The notes: generated by a model not told the origin, from the letters alone. 29,218 bases of DNA from Bacteroidota bacterium (GCA_023457935.1 JAEXBA010000088.1:1-29218), one strand, 5' to 3'; positions 15,575 to 22,831 are shown, counted from the stretch's first letter. Made by a program: numbers and translations.

Positions 15575-16651
15575 ATGAACAGAACAGCTTTATTTGACAA
15601 ACACGTTTCGCTTGGAGCGAAAATGGTACCTTTTGCAGGTTTCGAAATGCCTGTGCAATATTCCGGACTTACAGAAGAACACTTTGCAGTAAGAGAAAAA
15701 GTCGGGATTTTTGATGTTTCGCACATGGGACAGTTTTTTATTGAAGGTCCCGAAGCAAAAGATTTGCTGCAAAAAGTTACCACCAATAATGTTGATGCAC
15801 TTGAAGACGGAAAAGCGCAGTACAGCTGTCTGCCGAATGAAAACGGCGGCATTGTTGACGACCTTATTGTTTACAAAATGAACGACGGAAAATATTTCGT
15901 AGTGGTGAACGCTTCCAACATCGAAAAAGACTGGGATCACATCTCGAAATACAATTCTTTTGATGCGAAAATGACAAATGCTTCGGATGAAATGTCGCTG
16001 ATCGCAATTCAGGGACCGAAAGCCGTTGAAACTTTACAGAAACTCACTTCCACAAACCTATCTGAAATTCCTTATTACAGTTTTACGGTTGGTAAAGTGG
16101 CAGGCGTTCAGGATGTGATTATTTCGAACACCGGTTACACAGGAAGCGGCGGTTTTGAGATTTATTTCAAAAATGAATCTGCGGTGAACCTTTGGGACGA
16201 AATTACCAAAGCCGGAGAGGAATTCGGACTTCTTCCGTGCGGACTTGGCGCGAGAGATACCTTAAGACTGGAAAAAGGATTCTGCCTGTACGGAAATGAC
16301 ATCGATGGTACAACCTCTCCTATTGAAGCCGGATTGGGTTGGATAACGAAATATGAAAAGGATTTTGTTTCCAGAGAAAAATTTGAGCAGCAGAAAGCAG
16401 AAGGAATCACCAAAAAACTGGTTGGTTTCGAAATGCAGGAAAAAGCAATTCCGCGCCACGATTATCCGGTTGTGGATGCTGAAGGAAATATAATCGGAAG
16501 AGTTACTTCGGGAACCATGAGCCCAATGAAAAAAGTCGGAATCGGAATGGCTTATGTCGACAAACCGCTTTTCAAACTGGGTTCTGAAATTTTTATACAG
16601 ATCAGAAACAAAAACATTCCTGCGAAAGTGGTGAAAATGCCTTTTGTTTAA
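15575..16651 (+). CDS. gcvT: Aminomethyltransferase (glycine cleavage T protein)
   Basis: The T protein moves the aminomethyl carbon from lipoylated H protein to tetrahydrofolate, releasing ammonia. The 358-residue protein is full length. Landmarks are VPFAGFEMPVQYS at 18-30, VGIFDVSHMGQ at 43-53, GGIVDDLIVYK at 91-101 with the conserved folate-contacting Asp pair, SNTGYTGSGGFEIYF near 190, and GLGARDTLRLEKGFCLYGND near 225-245. The C-terminal barrel ends GTMSPMKKVGIGMAYV. I see no glycine-riboswitch-like structure in the 40-base gap from idi; gcvP and gcvH are not in the window. Directly after the stop lies a heptamer repeat leading into a large hairpin. Confidence 0.96.
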   Translation: MNRTALFDKHVSLGAKMVPFAGFEMPVQYSGLTEEHFAVREKVGIFDVSHMGQFFIEGPEAKDLLQKVTTNNVDALEDGKAQYSCLPNENGGIVDDLIVYKMNDGKYFVVVNASNIEKDWDHISKYNSFDAKMTNASDEMSLIAIQGPKAVETLQKLTSTNLSEIPYYSFTVGKVAGVQDVIISNTGYTGSGGFEIYFKNESAVNLWDEITKAGEEFGLLPCGLGARDTLRLEKGFCLYGNDIDGTTSPIEAGLGWITKYEKDFVSREKFEQQKAEGITKKLVGFEMQEKAIPRHDYPVVDAEGNIIGRVTSGTMSPMKKVGIGMAYVDKPLFKLGSEIFIQIRNKNIPAKVVKMPFV

Positions 16652-16654
16652 AAA

Positions 16655-16689
16655 GTGGTCAGTAATCAGTGGTCAGTGGTCAGTAGACA
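16655..16689. repeat. Heptanucleotide tandem repeat, five units
   Basis: Five 7-base units follow the gcvT stop by three bases: GTGGTCA, GTAATCA, GTGGTCA, GTGGTCA, GTAGACA. The last unit overlaps the left arm of the hairpin at 16685-16729. Confidence 0.85.
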
Positions 16690-16729
16690 CTTTTTGGGGC
16701 GGCGCTTTGCGCCGCCCCAAAAAGTGTCT
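16685..16729. repeat. GC-rich 21-bp perfect inverted repeat without a U-tract
   Basis: Arms 16685-16705 and 16709-16729 are perfect complements around a TTT loop, with a GGGGCGGCGC core. The arms are far more GC-rich than the surroundings. It fills the space between the converging gcvT and Cys-rich-protein genes and shares one base with the latter's stop. Neither strand has a proper U-run after the stem, so it may end transcription but looks more like a repetitive extragenic palindrome. Confidence 0.85.
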
Positions 16730-17070
16730 TATTTTAAATGCTGATAGCAGTAATCATTGCCGATACTCGTATAATGTCTGCATCGCGTTCCTTTTTTGGT
16801 GGTTCCCTTGCAGCGGTTTTTCGCGTTTGTTCCGTGAGTTTTCTTCGTTCCACCGGAAATTCCAAGAGCGGAATGGAAAGGCGGTCTGCAGATACTGCAT
16901 GGTGAAAAACCGGAACGCTGCGCTTTCTCCACAGTATTGGCTTTAGAAACATTCTTTACCATTCTGCAGCTGGCGAGATGGTATTTCGTTCCGGAAGGCG
17001 TTGTATAAACAGTCTGTGCAGAAATGCAGGCAAAAATAAACAGAAACAGTATACTGAAGTACTTTATCAT
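16729..17070 (-). CDS. Secreted small Cys-rich protein, Ada-like plus DUF5763-like zinc motifs
   Basis: A 113-residue protein with a Sec signal peptide (MIKYFSILFLFIFACISAQ, cleavage near residue 19). The first mature half, KYHLASCRMVKN, then GFSPCSICRPP, resembles the cysteine-rich zinc-binding region of Ada-type domains. The C-terminal third, RCKGTTKKGTRC...YCYQH, has the C-x9-C-x10-C-x2-H spacing of DUF5763-like zinc knuckles. Both look like metal sites on an exported protein, which is unusual. No function is known to me. The start ATG at 17068-17070 overlaps the stop of the ArsC-like gene by four bases (ATGA), implying coupled translation. Confidence 0.75.
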   Translation of the reverse strand: MIKYFSILFLFIFACISAQTVYTTPSGTKYHLASCRMVKNVSKANTVEKAQRSGFSPCSICRPPFHSALGISGGTKKTHGTNAKNRCKGTTKKGTRCRHYTSIGNDYCYQHLK

Positions 17071-17420
17071 TTTTTGCTGAAATACTCAGTTAGCTTTTCG
17101 AGATTGGCTTTTTCATTTCCGACAAAAATCTGATCATCGGTAATAAAAACCGGCCTTTTCAGAAAGCTGTAATGATCCAGAAGGAGTTTTTTGAAATCGT
17201 TTTCTTTCAATGATTTTACATCGATGTTTCTCGCTTTAATCTGTGTTGATTTCCTGCTGAACAGCGCTTCGTAGGAATTCGTCAGCCTGTACATTTCAGC
17301 GAGTTCTTTCTCTGTAACCGGCTCCGATTTTATTTCCCGAAAACTCCAGTCTGTCAGGTCTTTATCAGCCATAATTTTCTTATTGGTTCCGCAGGTTTTC
17401 AGGTAAAATACTTTCTTCAT
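17067..17420 (-). CDS. ArsC/Spx/YffB-family thioredoxin-fold protein
   Basis: A 117-residue cytoplasmic protein of the arsenate-reductase-like family. MKKVFYLKTCGTNKKIM places the single N-terminal Cys in a CGTNKK loop instead of the CxxC of Spx or the CGTC/CRKT-type loop of ArsC. SFREIKSEPVTEKEL follows where YffB and ArsC have the helix after strand 2. FLKRPVFITDDQIFVG carries the conserved KRP and cis-proline. The basic triad of classical ArsC is not obvious, so arsenate reduction is unproven. Its TGA overlaps the ATG of the secreted Cys-rich gene. Upstream lies the terminator of the LysM gene. Confidence 0.82.
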   Translation of the reverse strand: MKKVFYLKTCGTNKKIMADKDLTDWSFREIKSEPVTEKELAEMYRLTNSYEALFSRKSTQIKARNIDVKSLKENDFKKLLLDHYSFLKRPVFITDDQIFVGNEKANLEKLTEYFSKK

Positions 17421-17437
17421 TCCACAAATTTACGCAA

Positions 17438-17467
17438 ATAAAAATCCGGCTCAAAACCGAGCCGGAT
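17438..17467 (-). terminator. Terminator of the BON-LysM gene
   Basis: ATCCGGCTC (17444-17452) and GAGCCGGAT (17459-17467) pair perfectly. On the minus strand the stem is followed by TTTTTATTT. Confidence 0.85.
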
Positions 17468-17489
17468 CTTATAATATCTTCTGCAAAGA

Positions 17490-17954
17490 TTACTGAGGAA
17501 TCACCAAAACCTGTCCCGGATAAATTTTATCAGGATCGGAAAGCATTGGTTTATTGGCCTCAAAAATTCTGTTATAAGCATTTACGTCTCCGTAAACTTC
17601 TTTAGCGATTTTAGAAAGTGTATCCCCGCTTTCTACGGTGTGATATTTTGGTTCTGCAACAGTTACTGCCGGAGTTGCCGCCTGTGCCGGAGCCGCTCTA
17701 AGTGTCATCATATCGGTTACACCGTCGATTCCTTCTACATTTCCTGCCGCTACATAAATTTTACCTTTTTCTTCAGCATTTCTGGCTTCGCCCGAGATTG
17801 TTACCTTATCATCAGCAACCGTGAAGGTAATTCCGGAAATATCAAAACCATATTTAGCAACGTGATCTCTCACTTTTACTGCCTGTTCTTCCGGAGTTTC
17901 TCCTCCGCCAAAAATTTTTTCACCTACGTTTTTGAAAAATGAACCTAATCCCAT
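17490..17954 (-). CDS. BON-LysM protein, Kbp/YgaU family
   Basis: A 154-residue soluble protein with an N-terminal MGLGSFFKNVGEKIFGG helix, a BON domain at about 25-85 (VTISGEARNAEEKGKIYVAAGNVEGI), an Ala/Pro/Thr linker, and a C-terminal LysM domain from about 103 (YHTVESGDTLSKIAKEVYGD, ending YPGQVLVIPQ). The whole layout equals E. coli Kbp (YgaU), a cytoplasmic potassium-binding protein of the osmotic and envelope-stress response. There is no signal peptide, in line with Kbp, so LysM here is unlikely to bind peptidoglycan. The gene has its own terminator and a 121-base upstream gap with a spaced inverted repeat. Confidence 0.9.
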   Translation of the reverse strand: MGLGSFFKNVGEKIFGGGETPEEQAVKVRDHVAKYGFDISGITFTVADDKVTISGEARNAEEKGKIYVAAGNVEGIDGVTDMMTLRAAPAQAATPAVTVAEPKYHTVESGDTLSKIAKEVYGDVNAYNRIFEANKPMLSDPDKIYPGQVLVIPQ

Positions 17955-18075
17955 TTTAAATAATTTTTTAATGTTAATGTATTTTTTGCCAAGACTTTCT
18001 TAAGCATTCTAAAGTTAGCAAAATGCATGCGATACCTGCGTTAAGAAAGCGTTAAAATTACTTTTGAAAGCGCAA

Positions 18076-19824
18076 CTAGCTTGCAGCCAAAAACTTACCG
18101 AATTTTCTTTCTTTACCATATCCATCAGTAAAACTGCCTTCACCAAAAATCTGGCTTCCGTTAACAAAAACGTTTTCCACGACTCCTTCTGCGCGGTTCA
18201 CAAGACGCGGATAATGGTTGAATTCCTCAATATTCTCTTCGAAAACCTGTTCGGAGACATTGCTCAGAAATTCCGGATTAATGATATTAAGCGTTGCAGC
18301 TTTACCTTCTGCAAGATAACAGCTGTCCAGTCCGAACCAGTCGGCCTGTTCCTTACTGAGCCGCCATATGCATTTTTCCATCGACATAAATTTCTTGCCG
18401 GCTTTTTCTGCATCATATACCTGCTTAATCATTTTCAGAGGAAAATCGTAGAAAGCCATATTCCTTAAATGTGCTCCGGCATCAGAAAAACTGATGAGAT
18501 TGAACGGATAGTCAAGAAGAGTTTTGCGTACTTCTGCCCTGTCGTTTGCGATCGTGGTTGTCCAGCGGATCTTCTTGTCGTATTTTACTATCAGGTCAAG
18601 GAAGGTATCCACAGGATGTTCATTTTTTTCTTTTGAAATCTGATAGAAATTTTTCCCAACCAATGATTCGTCCGGACAGTCGAGAATTACAGCAACCGAC
18701 AAATCGCGGTGCCACACCTTCGGTGCGAACTTGGCCCGGAATTCCTTCTTAAACTGTTCACGGAATTTTTCATCGCGGATCATGTCATTTCTTCGGTCAA
18801 GATTTTTCGCAAGATCGCGCATTGCTTCACCGCTTGGGAACTCTTCAAACATTACAGAATCAACTCCATCATAATACACAGTAAACGGACATGGCGGCGT
18901 CTGCATCCGGAAATTGGCATTCAGTTTTGTATTGAAAAACTTAACACCTGTTTTCAGAATATTCAGCAAATAACGGTCTGCAATTAGATCCATCATCGTA
19001 ATCATCGTTGTTTTCAGTGGTTTGCGACGGATTCCGCAACTTGTCATCATGTAATTAACAGCGCTTACTCTTGTTACTAAATTTGGTGCGCCCTGCAGTA
19101 TTCTGCCACGTTCTCTTAGAATTTCTATTAGCGGTTTACGCTCTTTCCATGAAGCGTAGAATGATGGCGTTTTGTGGCTCCAGTATTTTTCGCCGTCCAT
19201 TTTGTCCCACGGACTGTCCATTGTTGAAAGTCCGAGGAATCCTGCATCCAAAGCGTCAGTGAGAAGACTGTTCATTTCCTGAACTTCCTTTTGGGTTGGC
19301 TTTTCATTTTCAGAAACTGATCTTTTCATGCCCATTATTCTGCTTCTTAAATCGGAATGGCCAAGAAAACTGGCAACATTTACACCTAAAGGCAGTTTTT
19401 CAATATAATTCACCCATTCTTTTGGTGAATTCCATGTTTTCTGCTGTTCCATAATCGGAAGCATTACTTCACGCGGAATAGCTTCCACGCGGGTAAAACT
19501 GTCGCAGGTATCTTCAGGATTATTAAGCACCGCAGAAACCGAACAGCTGCCGAGAACGATGTTGGTAACGCCGTGCCGTGCGCTTTCCTTTAAACCGGGC
19601 GACGCAATTACTTCAGCATTGTAATGCGTGTGCGTATCAATAAAACCGGGCGTAATCCATTTTCCTGACGCGTCAATAATCTGCGTCTGTTCATCAGTAA
19701 TTATTTCATCAGCAGAAATCTTCGTGATTTTTCCCTTTTCAATCAGAATATTTTTTACAGCAGCTTTCTCATTGAGATCTCCACTGAAAAACAAACCATT
19801 TTTGATCAGAATTTTTGTACCCAT
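18076..19824 (-). CDS. Amidohydrolase, N-acyl-D-amino-acid deacylase-like
   Basis: A 582-residue metal-dependent amidohydrolase. It begins KILIKNGLFFSGDLNE, the usual N-terminal beta sandwich. The metal-binding HxH is in GFIDTHTHYNAEV near residue 60-72. A later LGHSDLR supplies another His, and the conserved Asp is in ISFSDAGAHLRN. It ends with the C-terminal sandwich EGKAATLNIINPEFL and VENVFVNGSQIF. This matches the D-aminoacylase/dihydroorotase-like branch, but the exact substrate is uncertain. No signal peptide is seen. It starts at the ATG at 19824 and diverges from the thioesterase at 19925. Confidence 0.85.
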   Translation of the reverse strand: MGTKILIKNGLFFSGDLNEKAAVKNILIEKGKITKISADEIITDEQTQIIDASGKWITPGFIDTHTHYNAEVIASPGLKESARHGVTNIVLGSCSVSAVLNNPEDTCDSFTRVEAIPREVMLPIMEQQKTWNSPKEWVNYIEKLPLGVNVASFLGHSDLRSRIMGMKRSVSENEKPTQKEVQEMNSLLTDALDAGFLGLSTMDSPWDKMDGEKYWSHKTPSFYASWKERKPLIEILRERGRILQGAPNLVTRVSAVNYMMTSCGIRRKPLKTTMITMMDLIADRYLLNILKTGVKFFNTKLNANFRMQTPPCPFTVYYDGVDSVMFEEFPSGEAMRDLAKNLDRRNDMIRDEKFREQFKKEFRAKFAPKVWHRDLSVAVILDCPDESLVGKNFYQISKEKNEHPVDTFLDLIVKYDKKIRWTTTIANDRAEVRKTLLDYPFNLISFSDAGAHLRNMAFYDFPLKMIKQVYDAEKAGKKFMSMEKCIWRLSKEQADWFGLDSCYLAEGKAATLNIINPEFLSNVSEQVFEENIEEFNHYPRLVNRAEGVVENVFVNGSQIFGEGSFTDGYGKERKFGKFLAAS

Positions 19825-19836
19825 GAATGTTTTTTC

Positions 19837-19844
19837 TAAAGTTA
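19837..19844 (-). promoter_or_regulatory. Near-consensus -7 box for the amidohydrolase gene
   Basis: The minus strand reads TAACTTTA, one mismatch from TAnnTTTG, 13 bases before the ATG. Confidence 0.3.
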
Positions 19845-19896
19845 ATAAAATTCTGTCGCAGGTCGGTAAAATTCTGAACGTAAGGCATAATTTCGT

Positions 19897-19904
19897 TATC
19901 TTTA
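19897..19904 (+). promoter_or_regulatory. Near-consensus -7 box for the thioesterase gene at 19925
   Basis: TATCTTTA, one mismatch from TAnnTTTG, 21 bases before the ATG. Confidence 0.3.
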
Positions 19905-19924
19905 ATCTTCAAAACTTAACAGTA

Positions 19925-20389
19925 ATGCAGAATAAGACCGTTTTTCAGTTTATTTCGGAACCTTCAGATGTTAATTATGGCGGAAATGTTCATGGCGGAA
20001 GCGTGATGAAGTGGATTGACCAGGCCGGCTATGCCTGCGCCAGTTCCTGGGCTTCGAGCTATTGTGTTACGGTGTATGTGGGTGGAATCCGGTTTTATTC
20101 GCCCATAAAAATCGGACATATTGTTAAGGTTGAAGCAGAAGTTATTTATACCGGAACAACAAGCATGCATATTGCCATCAATGTTTCTTCAAGGAACATC
20201 AAGCGGAAAGAATTTGAAAAGAAAACGCACTGCATCATCGTTTTTGTAGCGGTTGATGATGAAGGAAACTCAATTGAAGTTCCTGAATTTATTCCCAAAA
20301 CCGAAGCGGAGAAAAAAATGCAGCAGTACGCGGTTAAACTGATGGATCTAAGAAAACAGATTGAGACGGAAATGAAACCGTTTATGTAA
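19925..20389 (+). CDS. Acyl-CoA thioesterase, YciA/BACH hotdog family
   Basis: A 154-residue cytoplasmic hotdog thioesterase. The active-site region NYGGNVHGGSVMKWIDQAGYA near residue 18-38 is the YciA/acyl-CoA hydrolase signature, with the conserved Asn-x-x-His-Gly-Gly and the Asp on the following helix. VYVGGIRFYSPIKIGH and VIYTGTTSMHIAI are the matching later strands. The C-terminal helix (EAEKKMQQYAVKLMDLRKQ) is as in other YciA relatives. The open frame continues upstream into the divergent gene's promoter, but the ATG at 19925 gives the family length. A bidirectional hairpin follows. Confidence 0.9.
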   Translation: MQNKTVFQFISEPSDVNYGGNVHGGSVMKWIDQAGYACASSWASSYCVTVYVGGIRFYSPIKIGHIVKVEAEVIYTGTTSMHIAINVSSRNIKRKEFEKKTHCIIVFVAVDDEGNSIEVPEFIPKTEAEKKMQQYAVKLMDLRKQIETEMKPFM

Positions 20390-20395
20390 CCAAAT

Positions 20396-20427
20396 AAAAA
20401 TGCCTCCAGAATTGGGAGGCATTTTTT
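20396..20427. terminator. Bidirectional terminator between the thioesterase gene and rny
   Basis: AAAAATGCCTCC (20396-20407) and GGAGGCATTTTT (20415-20426) pair perfectly, giving a U-run in both directions. Confidence 0.9.
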
Positions 20428-20445
20428 ATAATTTGATACAGTTGA

Positions 20446-22014
20446 TTATCTCGCAATATTCACCGCTCTTGTTTCACGGATTACGGTTACTTTAACCTGT
20501 CCAGGATAAGTAAGTTCGTTCTGAATTTTCTCAGAAATATCATAGGAAAGCTGATGGCTTTGCTCATCATTTACCTTTCCGCTTTCCACCATCACACGAA
20601 GTTCACGGCCGGCCTGAATTGCGTAAGCGCTGGAAACACCGTCGAAACTTAAAGCCGCAGCTTCAAGATCTTTCAGACGCTGAATATAGGATTCCAGTAC
20701 CTGACGCCTTGCTCCAGGTCTTGCTCCGGAAATACCGTCTGCAACCTGAATGATTGGCGAAAGCAGTGAAGTCATTTCAACTTCATCGTGGTGCGCTCCA
20801 ATGGCGTTAACCACTTCTGCATTTTCACCGAATTTTTCTGCCCACTGCATTCCTAAAAGTGCGTGAGGAAGCTCTGATTCCTGCTCAGGAACCTTTCCGA
20901 TATCGTGAAGCAAACCTGCTCTTTTTGCCAGTTTTACATTCAAACCAAGCTCTGCAGCCATCGTTGCAGCAATGTTCGCTACTTCTCTTGAGTGCTGAAG
21001 AAGGTTCTGTCCGTAAGAAGAACGGTATTTCATTCTACCGACAATTTTTACTAGCTCCGGATGAAGACCGTGGATTCCAAGATCGATAATGGTTCTCTTA
21101 CCAACTTCAATGATTTCCTCTTCAATCTGTTTTCTGGTTTTTTCAACTACTTCTTCAATTCTCGCAGGGTGAATTCTTCCGTCCGTCACCAGTCTGTGAA
21201 GGGAAAGTCTGGCGATTTCTCTTCTCACCGGATCAAAGCATGAAAGAAGAATAGCTTCCGGAGTGTCATCAACGATGATTTCTACACCTGTAGCGGCCTC
21301 CAAAGCACGGATATTTCTACCTTCTCTACCGATAATTCTACCTTTAACTTCGTCGGATTCAATATTGAATACCGAAACTGAATTTTCGATTGCCTGTTCG
21401 GTGCCGATTCTCTGAATGGTCTGAATAACAATCTTTTTCGCTTCATTTTTCGCATTTAGCTGCGCTTCTTCCATAATGGACTGTACGTGCGCCTGTGCTC
21501 TTGTTTTCGCTTCGGATTTCAAAGATTCAACGAGTTCTGTCTTCGCTTCTTCTGCAGAATAATTGGAGATTTTTTCAAGCATTTCTACTTTCTGTGCAGT
21601 CGCTACGTCAAGTTCGTGCTGTTTTTTCTCAAGAATTTCGTGTTTCTTGCCGTAATCGGTAATCTGTCTGTCCAGATCTTTTTCAAGTTTTGAGGTTTTG
21701 TTCAGTTCATCATTCAGCTTGTTTTCCTTGTCCTTGATTCTCTTTTCCGCATCCTGCATTTTCTTTTCTCTGGCCTGAATATCAGCGTCGTGCTGCGATT
21801 TCAGTTCCAAAAACTTCTCTTTGGCCTGTACGTTTTTCTCTTTCTTTACTGCTTCGGCCTGAACAGTTGCTTTCTCTATAAGATTTTCAGCATTCTTCTT
21901 GGCATCTTCAACGATGAATTTAGCTTTGGAATTGAGGGAGGATTTCGAGAAAACCATTCCCAAAACCGCTCCTATCACCAGTGCCAGAACGCCTACGATA
22001 ATTGTGGTGGTCAT
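20446..22014 (-). CDS. rny: Ribonuclease Y
   Basis: A membrane-anchored endoribonuclease that starts decay of many mRNAs. The 522-residue protein has the complete layout: an N-terminal membrane helix (about 3-22), a long coiled coil (about 30-200) rich in Glu/Lys, and a KH domain around GRIIGREGRNIRALEAATG at 225-243. The HD hydrolase domain has His341 in LLQHSREVA and the His370-Asp371 pair in LLHDIGKVPE. The final FDGVSSAYAIQAGRE region is family-typical. The ATG is at 22014. It follows zapA on the same strand, with a structured RNA and its terminator in between, so rny must rely on read-through or an unseen promoter in 22015-22050. Confidence 0.97.
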   Translation of the reverse strand: MTTTIIVGVLALVIGAVLGMVFSKSSLNSKAKFIVEDAKKNAENLIEKATVQAEAVKKEKNVQAKEKFLELKSQHDADIQAREKKMQDAEKRIKDKENKLNDELNKTSKLEKDLDRQITDYGKKHEILEKKQHELDVATAQKVEMLEKISNYSAEEAKTELVESLKSEAKTRAQAHVQSIMEEAQLNAKNEAKKIVIQTIQRIGTEQAIENSVSVFNIESDEVKGRIIGREGRNIRALEAATGVEIIVDDTPEAILLSCFDPVRREIARLSLHRLVTDGRIHPARIEEVVEKTRKQIEEEIIEVGKRTIIDLGIHGLHPELVKIVGRMKYRSSYGQNLLQHSREVANIAATMAAELGLNVKLAKRAGLLHDIGKVPEQESELPHALLGMQWAEKFGENAEVVNAIGAHHDEVEMTSLLSPIIQVADGISGARPGARRQVLESYIQRLKDLEAAALSFDGVSSAYAIQAGRELRVMVESGKVNDEQSHQLSYDISEKIQNELTYPGQVKVTVIRETRAVNIAR

Positions 22015-22049
22015 ATATATTGATATTTAATGTTCTTCAATTTTTTCAT

Positions 22050-22219
22050 AAAAAAAGCCTACAACAATCCGGTGATATAGAGTAAACTCCTAATCAACAC
22101 GATTTGAGCTGATTTTCACTTTCTGTAATCCGCGCAGGGCGGCACGCCATCAAGTGAACTTTTGCCCGGTAATTGTTTAGCGTTGAGTTTACCTTTAATG
22201 TGTTAGAATCATTGTAGGC
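22050..22219 (-). ncRNA. ssrS: Probable 6S RNA (flavobacterial type)
   Basis: On the minus strand a ~163-nt RNA is closed by GCCTACAA (22219-22212) pairing with TTGTAGGC (22064-22057). Three G-U pairs extend this helix to 14 bp, ending in a run of U. Inside, GTAAACTC pairs with GAGTTTAC to make a second 8-bp helix. A largely unpaired central region follows, with a small side hairpin (AATCAG/TTGATT) on the 3' strand. An apical helix TTCACTT/AAGTGAA then caps a GC-rich loop with CCGC/GCGG. A long rod with a central bubble is the 6S RNA shape, which mimics an open promoter and binds sigma-RNA polymerase. The place next to zapA matches ssrS in many bacteria. SRP RNA or a leader of rny are less likely alternatives. 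Confidence 0.78.
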
Positions 22220-22241
22220 AGAATGTTCGGAAAAGAAAAAT

Positions 22242-22529
22242 CTACTTTTCCAGCTCACCAAGCATCTGGTTTACTTTCGTTAACCTGTCGTTGGCTGCTT
22301 TTATATTTTTTTCGTTAGTTAAAGAGGCCACTTCGGCGTTTGTTCCCAGTTTAAGGCAACACATCGCCAATGCATCCTGCTTGTCGCGCACGTCAAAATT
22401 CTGTTCAAAATCCTTAATCATGTTTTCAATCTGCTTTCCTACTTTGCGGAGGGTTTCTTCCTCTGCGGCAGGAACATTCAGCGGATATACTCTACCGGCA
22501 ATGTTGATGGTAATTCTTCTTACATCCAT
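22242..22529 (-). CDS. zapA: Cell division protein ZapA
   Basis: A small FtsZ-bundling protein at the division ring. The 95 residues show the ZapA globular head (RRITINIAGRVYPLNVPAAEEETLRKVGKQIENMI) and the C-terminal dimerising coiled coil (EVASLTNEKNIKAANDRLTKVNQML). CCLKLG marks the short hinge. The start ATG overlaps the stop of the upstream coiled-coil gene by one base (TAATG on the coding strand), so translation is probably coupled. The 6S-like RNA begins about 22 bases past its TAG. Confidence 0.93.
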   Translation of the reverse strand: MDVRRITINIAGRVYPLNVPAAEEETLRKVGKQIENMIKDFEQNFDVRDKQDALAMCCLKLGTNAEVASLTNEKNIKAANDRLTKVNQMLGELEK

Positions 22530-22831
22530 TACAGTCCGCTGTTTTGAAGTTGAGCAATGCAGGAGTCTATTTCCTTTACCAAACGGTTGATGTGGTTTTT
22601 CATCATCCTGTTATGTTCCGGATTTCCTGATATTGCGGAATAAAGTTTTATATTTTTCTGTTCTTCTGAAAGTACCTGATTTTTCTTTCGTTCTTCATCA
22701 TATTTCTTCTTCAGATCGGTATGCTCTATTGAGAGTTCAGCAAATTTTTCAGAGAGACTGCGGTAATTGCTGTGCAGCGCCGTAATCTTTTTTTCCAGTT
22801 CCGAAAAATTATTCTCTAAATCCCTGAGCAT
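22529..22831 (-). CDS. Coiled-coil protein upstream of zapA
   Basis: A 100-residue cytoplasmic protein, nearly all heptad-patterned helix from about residue 3 to 60 (LENNFSELEKKITALHSNYR, then EKFAELSIEHTDLKKKYDEE). A short polar break (SAISGNPEHNRMM) and a second helix (about 78-96, HINRLVKEIDSCIAQLQ) follow. No named domain. Its size, coiled coil and one-base overlap with zapA recall ZapB, the ZapA partner of gammaproteobacteria, though sequence similarity is not evident to me. It has its own -7 box and heads the transcript with zapA. Confidence 0.8.
   Translation of the reverse strand: MLRDLENNFSELEKKITALHSNYRSLSEKFAELSIEHTDLKKKYDEERKKNQVLSEEQKNIKLYSAISGNPEHNRMMKNHINRLVKEIDSCIAQLQNSGL

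Noticed and set aside
16685..16729. Calling the large hairpin after gcvT a standard intrinsic terminator
   Set aside because: No U-tract follows the stem on either strand, unlike all other terminators here; listed as an inverted repeat instead.
16644..16946. 100-codon plus-strand open frame through the heptamer repeat and palindrome
   Set aside because: It reads across repeat DNA and then antisense to the secreted Cys-rich gene; no plausible start or protein features.
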